This document shows positions 6,779 to 9,503 of a stretch of DNA of 9,503 nucleotides, in pieces (position 1 is the first letter of the stretch; the number at the start of each line of letters is the position of its first letter). The position numbers and the translations under genes are program-made. The DNA lies in the NCBI GenBank assembly GCA_024233305.1, contig JACKPV010000054.1:1-9503 (forward strand), given 5' to 3'. Source of the stretch: Verrucomicrobiales bacterium. GTDB lineage: Bacteria > Verrucomicrobiota > Verrucomicrobiia > Limisphaerales > J093. Below the pieces are notes generated by a model. That model did no database searches, was not told the origin of the DNA, and saw only the letters and a list, made by a program, of their open reading frames with translations.

Positions 6779-8713
6779 ATGAACGCCCTGCCCCGAATGG
6801 TGTTGGCGGCCGTGGCGACGGTCACGCTTGGTGCCGCCGAATTGCACGTGGCGCCGTCTGGACCGGAGGCTGCGGGGGCGGATGGTTCCTCTGTGCGTCC
6901 GTTTGGCTCGTTGCAGCGGGCCGTCGAGGCCGCGCGGCGCGTTCCTCGCGGGGAACTCCGCCGCATCGTGGTGCATGGCGGGTCCTATTACGACGTGTCG
7001 GTGGCCCTCACCGCCGCGGATTCGGGTCTGGTTCTCGAAGCGAACCCCGGCGAGCAACCGGTGCTTCACGGAGGCCGCCGCATCCGGGGTTGGCAACCGG
7101 CCGGCAACGGACAATTCGCCGCTGCCTTGCCGGCAATCGACGCGTCGGGCGGGGCCGGTGGACGGTCGGGGCGGGCCTCGCCCAGCGACGGCGAGGTGCG
7201 GTTGCTGCTCGTGAACGGCGCCAGCCGACCGCGCGCCCGCTTCCCGGCGACCGGTCGCCTGCCTCATGAATCGCGTTTTGACGTGCCGTGGATGAGCAGC
7301 ACCGGGGGCGGTTGGCAGCGCCATCCCACGGACGAGGAGTTGTCCACGCTCCGGTACCGACGCGGCGAACTGCCCCCGACGTTCGACCATCGCCTGGCGG
7401 AGGTGACGATCTATCACATGTGGGACGAATCCGTTGTCGGGCTGGCGTCCCACGAACCGGCGGACGGCGTTCTGCGTTTCAGCAATCCGTCCGGCCATCC
7501 GCCGGGGGCGTTCGGCGTGCGCGAGTTCGTCGTGTGGAACACGCCCGAAGGCATGACCCGGCCGGGCCAATGGTATCACGACCGGGTGGGCCGGCGCCTG
7601 GTTTACTGGCCGCTTCCCGGTGAGGACCCCAACCGGCTCGAGATCATTGCTCCGACGCAAACCACCATTCTCCGGATTGAAGGAACCCGCAGCGATCCGG
7701 CGAAGTCGATAACCGTCCGCGGGCTGACCCTGGCGGCGACCACGGTGCCGCTGGTTGCCGGCGGATTCGCCGCGGCCCGCTTCGATGGCGCGGTCTCCCT
7801 CCGAAACGTCGAGGGCTGCCAGTTCGGCGGGTTGACCGTTAGGGGCGTGGCCGGCCACGGCATCAACAGCCTGGGCGGCGTGCGCGACGTCGTCATCGAG
7901 GACTGCGAAATCACCGATTGCGGCGCCGGCGGTATCTACGTGGGAGGAGACCGCATCACGATTCGCAACAACCACGTCCACGGCGTGGGCCGGAGTTTTC
8001 CCAGCGCAATCGGGATCTTCCGCGGGGGCCGGGATTCCCTGGTGGCGCACAACGAAGTCCACGAATGCACCTATTCCGCGATCAACTACGGCGGCACCGG
8101 CAATGTCATCGTGAGCAACCTCCTCTATCGCTGCATGACCGAACTGCACGACGGCGCCGCCATTTACATGTTTGCGGCGACCAACTGCGTGCTGCGCGGC
8201 AACGTGGCGCGGGACGTTCCCGACACCGGAGGCTACGGGTCGTCGGCCTACTACCTCGACGAACGCAGCCAGCACAGCGTGGTCGAGGGCAACCTGTCGG
8301 TGGGGGTGGCCAGGCCGTTGCACATGCACATGGCCACCAACAACATTGTGCGGGACAATGTGTTCATCGTCGAGGGCGACGCCCGCCTGACGTTCCCGCG
8401 CTGCGAACAGTTCACCCTGGAGCGCAACCTCCTTCACGCCACCGGCGACATCCGGATCGAGAACGTCGGCGCGATCACGACCTGGAAGGACAACTTGTTC
8501 TTCTCCGGCACGGGGGGCTTCACGCAGGTGTATCAGACGAACTACCAGAACCGGCGCACGGTGGAGGCGGCGCCGCCGGGGACCACGACCGACGATCCAC
8601 TTTTCGTCGACCGGGCGGGCGGGGACTTTCGTTATCGTCCCGATTCTCCGGCGGCCAGGTTGGGGCTCAAGCCTGTGGTGGCTGCGGGCGCCGGACGTTC
8701 CCGGGGGCCTTGA
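6779..8713 (+). CDS. Exported right-handed beta-helix protein, GH141-like
   Basis: The 644-residue product begins with a short signal peptide (residues 1 to about 20, MNALPRMVLAAVATVTLGAA). The N-terminal part (AELHVAPSG, then PFGSLQRAVEAARRV, VVHGGSYYDVS and PVLHGGRRIRGWQP) is the pattern of beta-helix glycosidases of the GH141 type, a family that includes an alpha-L-fucosidase acting on rhamnogalacturonan II and a xylanase. An insert at about 164-250 carries YHMWDES; PGQWYHDRVGRRLVYWPLPG (262-281) is another family-like motif. Parallel beta-helix coils run from about 308 to 575, with repeated N-x-V/I turns such as IEDCEITDC, IRNNHVHGV and VAHNEVHEC. The C-terminal TTDDPLFVDRAGGDFRYRP (602-620) is the usual end. 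Spacing of 27 bp after the GH2 stop indicates co-transcription. The family assignment is by pattern; polysaccharide lyase or epimerase activity remains possible. Confidence 0.92.
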   Translation: MNALPRMVLAAVATVTLGAAELHVAPSGPEAAGADGSSVRPFGSLQRAVEAARRVPRGELRRIVVHGGSYYDVSVALTAADSGLVLEANPGEQPVLHGGRRIRGWQPAGNGQFAAALPAIDASGGAGGRSGRASPSDGEVRLLLVNGASRPRARFPATGRLPHESRFDVPWMSSTGGGWQRHPTDEELSTLRYRRGELPPTFDHRLAEVTIYHMWDESVVGLASHEPADGVLRFSNPSGHPPGAFGVREFVVWNTPEGMTRPGQWYHDRVGRRLVYWPLPGEDPNRLEIIAPTQTTILRIEGTRSDPAKSITVRGLTLAATTVPLVAGGFAAARFDGAVSLRNVEGCQFGGLTVRGVAGHGINSLGGVRDVVIEDCEITDCGAGGIYVGGDRITIRNNHVHGVGRSFPSAIGIFRGGRDSLVAHNEVHECTYSAINYGGTGNVIVSNLLYRCMTELHDGAAIYMFAATNCVLRGNVARDVPDTGGYGSSAYYLDERSQHSVVEGNLSVGVARPLHMHMATNNIVRDNVFIVEGDARLTFPRCEQFTLERNLLHATGDIRIENVGAITTWKDNLFFSGTGGFTQVYQTNYQNRRTVEAAPPGTTTDDPLFVDRAGGDFRYRPDSPAARLGLKPVVAAGAGRSRGP

Positions 8714-8737
8714 GGCGGGGGACGCGTCCGGCGTTTG

Positions 8738-8786
8738 CGGACCGTTTCCAGCGGGGGCAGGTTGGCCTCGCCGTCGGGACGGTCCG
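8738..8786 (+). other. Stem-loop in the hydrolase-bcp intergenic region
   Basis: CGGACCGT (8738-8745) is perfectly complementary to ACGGTCCG (8779-8786). Two G-U pairs and one C-G pair extend this to 11 bp around a 27-nt loop. The first arm, CGGAC (8738-8742), can instead pair with GTCCG at 8726-8730, forming a smaller competing hairpin. It begins 25 bp after the beta-helix stop and ends 32 bp before bcp. There is no T tract, so it may be a weak terminator, an mRNA 3' end stabiliser or a leader structure. Confidence 0.35.
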
Positions 8787-8818
8787 GCGGTGACTGTTGT
8801 CAGCATTTCGATCAAGCC

Positions 8819-9310
8819 ATGGCGAAACTCGAACTGAAACTCAAGGTGGGGGATGCGGCCCCCGATTTCCTGGCCACCACCCAGAACGGGGAGGAGATAT
8901 CCCTCAAGCAGTTCCGGGGGCGGATGGTGGTGCTCTACTTCTATCCGAAGGACAACACCCCCGGCTGCACCGCCGAGGCCTGTAGTTTCCGCGACAACTG
9001 GGCGGCGGTGCAGGCGCTTGGAGCGGTGGTGCTCGGGGTCAGCACCGATTCGGTGAAGACCCACGGCAACTTCGCCCGCAAGTTCGAGCTGCCGTTCCCG
9101 CTGGTGGCCGATCCCGACCGGCAGGTCGTGAACGCCTACGGGGTGTATGCCGAGAAGAGCTTCATGGGCCGGCTGTCCCTGGGGACGCATCGGGTCACCT
9201 TTCTCATCGGCCCCGACGGACGGATCCGGCGCCTCTGGCCCAAGGTCAGTGTCAAAGGCCACGTCGAGGACGTGCTGGCAGCGATCCGCGGGGAGCAGGG
9301 CGCCGGCTGA
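8819..9310 (+). CDS. bcp: Thioredoxin-dependent peroxiredoxin, Bcp/PrxQ type
   Basis: Bcp/PrxQ peroxiredoxins reduce hydrogen peroxide and organic hydroperoxides using thioredoxin or a similar donor, in the cytoplasm. The 163-residue product has the full thioredoxin-like fold. The active-site motif is YPKDNTPGCTAEACSFRD, with Pro43, Thr47 and peroxidatic Cys50; Cys55, five residues later, is the expected resolving cysteine of the atypical two-cysteine Bcp subgroup. The later motif THRVTFLIGPDGRI supplies the conserved Arg. I chose the ATG at 8819 because MAKLELKLKVGDAAPDF is a normal family start. A TTG at 8735 would add 28 residues without similarity. No Shine-Dalgarno is present. The 105-bp gap to the hydrolase gene suggests a separate unit or partial readthrough. 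Confidence 0.97.
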   Translation: MAKLELKLKVGDAAPDFLATTQNGEEISLKQFRGRMVVLYFYPKDNTPGCTAEACSFRDNWAAVQALGAVVLGVSTDSVKTHGNFARKFELPFPLVADPDRQVVNAYGVYAEKSFMGRLSLGTHRVTFLIGPDGRIRRLWPKVSVKGHVEDVLAAIRGEQGAG

Positions 9311-9503
9311 CCGCGGGGCCGGGAGACGCCTCGGCGGCCGGGCCTGTCCGGTGCGCCGCTCAGCTTCCCGGAGCGTGGGCTTCATTCTGCAGCAGGTTTG
9401 GCCGCCGGCGGGGCCTGCCGAGCGCAGTTCACGCTCCATATTCCCGGGGGCCCTGGTTCAGACTAAGGCTAAGTCGTAACGATTCAGTAACTCGTAGCCG
9501 CCG
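9311..9503. other. Non-coding right end with nested stem-loop
   Basis: No gene is supported here. GGAGCGTGGGCT (9370-9381) can pair with AGTTCACGCTCC (9426-9437) as 12 bp, eight of them perfect GC-rich pairs and two G-U. Inside it, GCAGGTTT (9392-9399) can pair with GGGCCTGC (9411-9418), 8 pairs with three G-U. The last 45 bases are less GC-rich and contain the short repeats CTAAG (9463-9467 and 9469-9473) and GTAAC (9476-9480 and 9487-9491), which could belong to the control region of a gene beyond the window. A T tract after the stem is lacking. Confidence 0.35.

Noticed and set aside
8735..8818. TTG-initiated N-terminal extension of bcp
   Set aside because: The added 28 residues have no family similarity, overlap the hairpin region, and the ATG at 8819 gives the normal peroxiredoxin N-terminus.
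4694..9439. A 1581-codon open frame on the minus strand, spanning the GH2, beta-helix and bcp genes
   Set aside because: The three sense genes share one reading phase and the antisense codons align exactly with theirs. Antisense stops correspond only to sense TTA, CTA and TCA, which are rare in GC-rich genes. The translation is low-complexity (His, Arg, Pro, Val-rich) with no motif, while the sense frames carry clear catalytic motifs.
9471..9480. AAGTCGTAAC, identical to a conserved 16S rRNA 3'-end string, and a tmRNA-like look to the last 45 bases
   Set aside because: The following bases do not continue the 16S sequence, no other rRNA block is present, and the tRNA-like start of a tmRNA is missing. 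Ten bases can match by chance.

Overview
The window is GC-rich bacterial chromosomal DNA, densely coding, with eight convincing protein genes. I found no rRNA, tRNA, CRISPR array, insertion sequence or phage gene. Three things point, by inference and without any marker gene, to Verrucomicrobiota or a close relative (Planctomycetes-Verrucomicrobia-Chlamydiae group): large secreted glycoside hydrolases next to a URO-D superfamily enzyme, an unnamed protein overlapping nrdR, and a near absence of Shine-Dalgarno sequences.

Left part (1-2500): a SufE-family sulfur-acceptor gene on the minus strand reaches the left edge. It is separated by about 450 bp from a plus-strand housekeeping run: nrdR, an unrecognised protein that starts inside nrdR, and a HIT-family hydrolase. 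The nrdR promoter region holds a good match to the NrdR box and a degenerate second copy exactly 32 bp downstream, which suggests that NrdR controls its own gene.

Middle (2643-8713): a URO-D/cobalamin-methyltransferase-like gene (minus) is divergent from a two-gene carbohydrate cassette (plus). The cassette encodes an exported family-2 glycoside hydrolase of 925 residues and, 27 bp later, an exported right-handed beta-helix protein resembling GH141-type enzymes. The pair probably acts outside the cytoplasm on a complex glycan. The URO-D-like enzyme is cytoplasmic and may do one-carbon or methyl-group chemistry, but a link to the glycan is only inferred from position. Its predicted promoter puts the transcription start on the A of the start codon, so the mRNA may be leaderless.

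Right part (8714-9503): a Bcp/PrxQ-type peroxiredoxin gene is preceded by a leader that can form two mutually exclusive hairpins. After it come about 190 bp without a gene, containing a nested stem-loop.

The most unusual signals are the tandem NrdR-box arrangement on nrdR, the translationally coupled unknown gene with the only strong ribosome-binding site in the window, the leaderless promoter geometry, and the two unexplained foldable segments flanking bcp.
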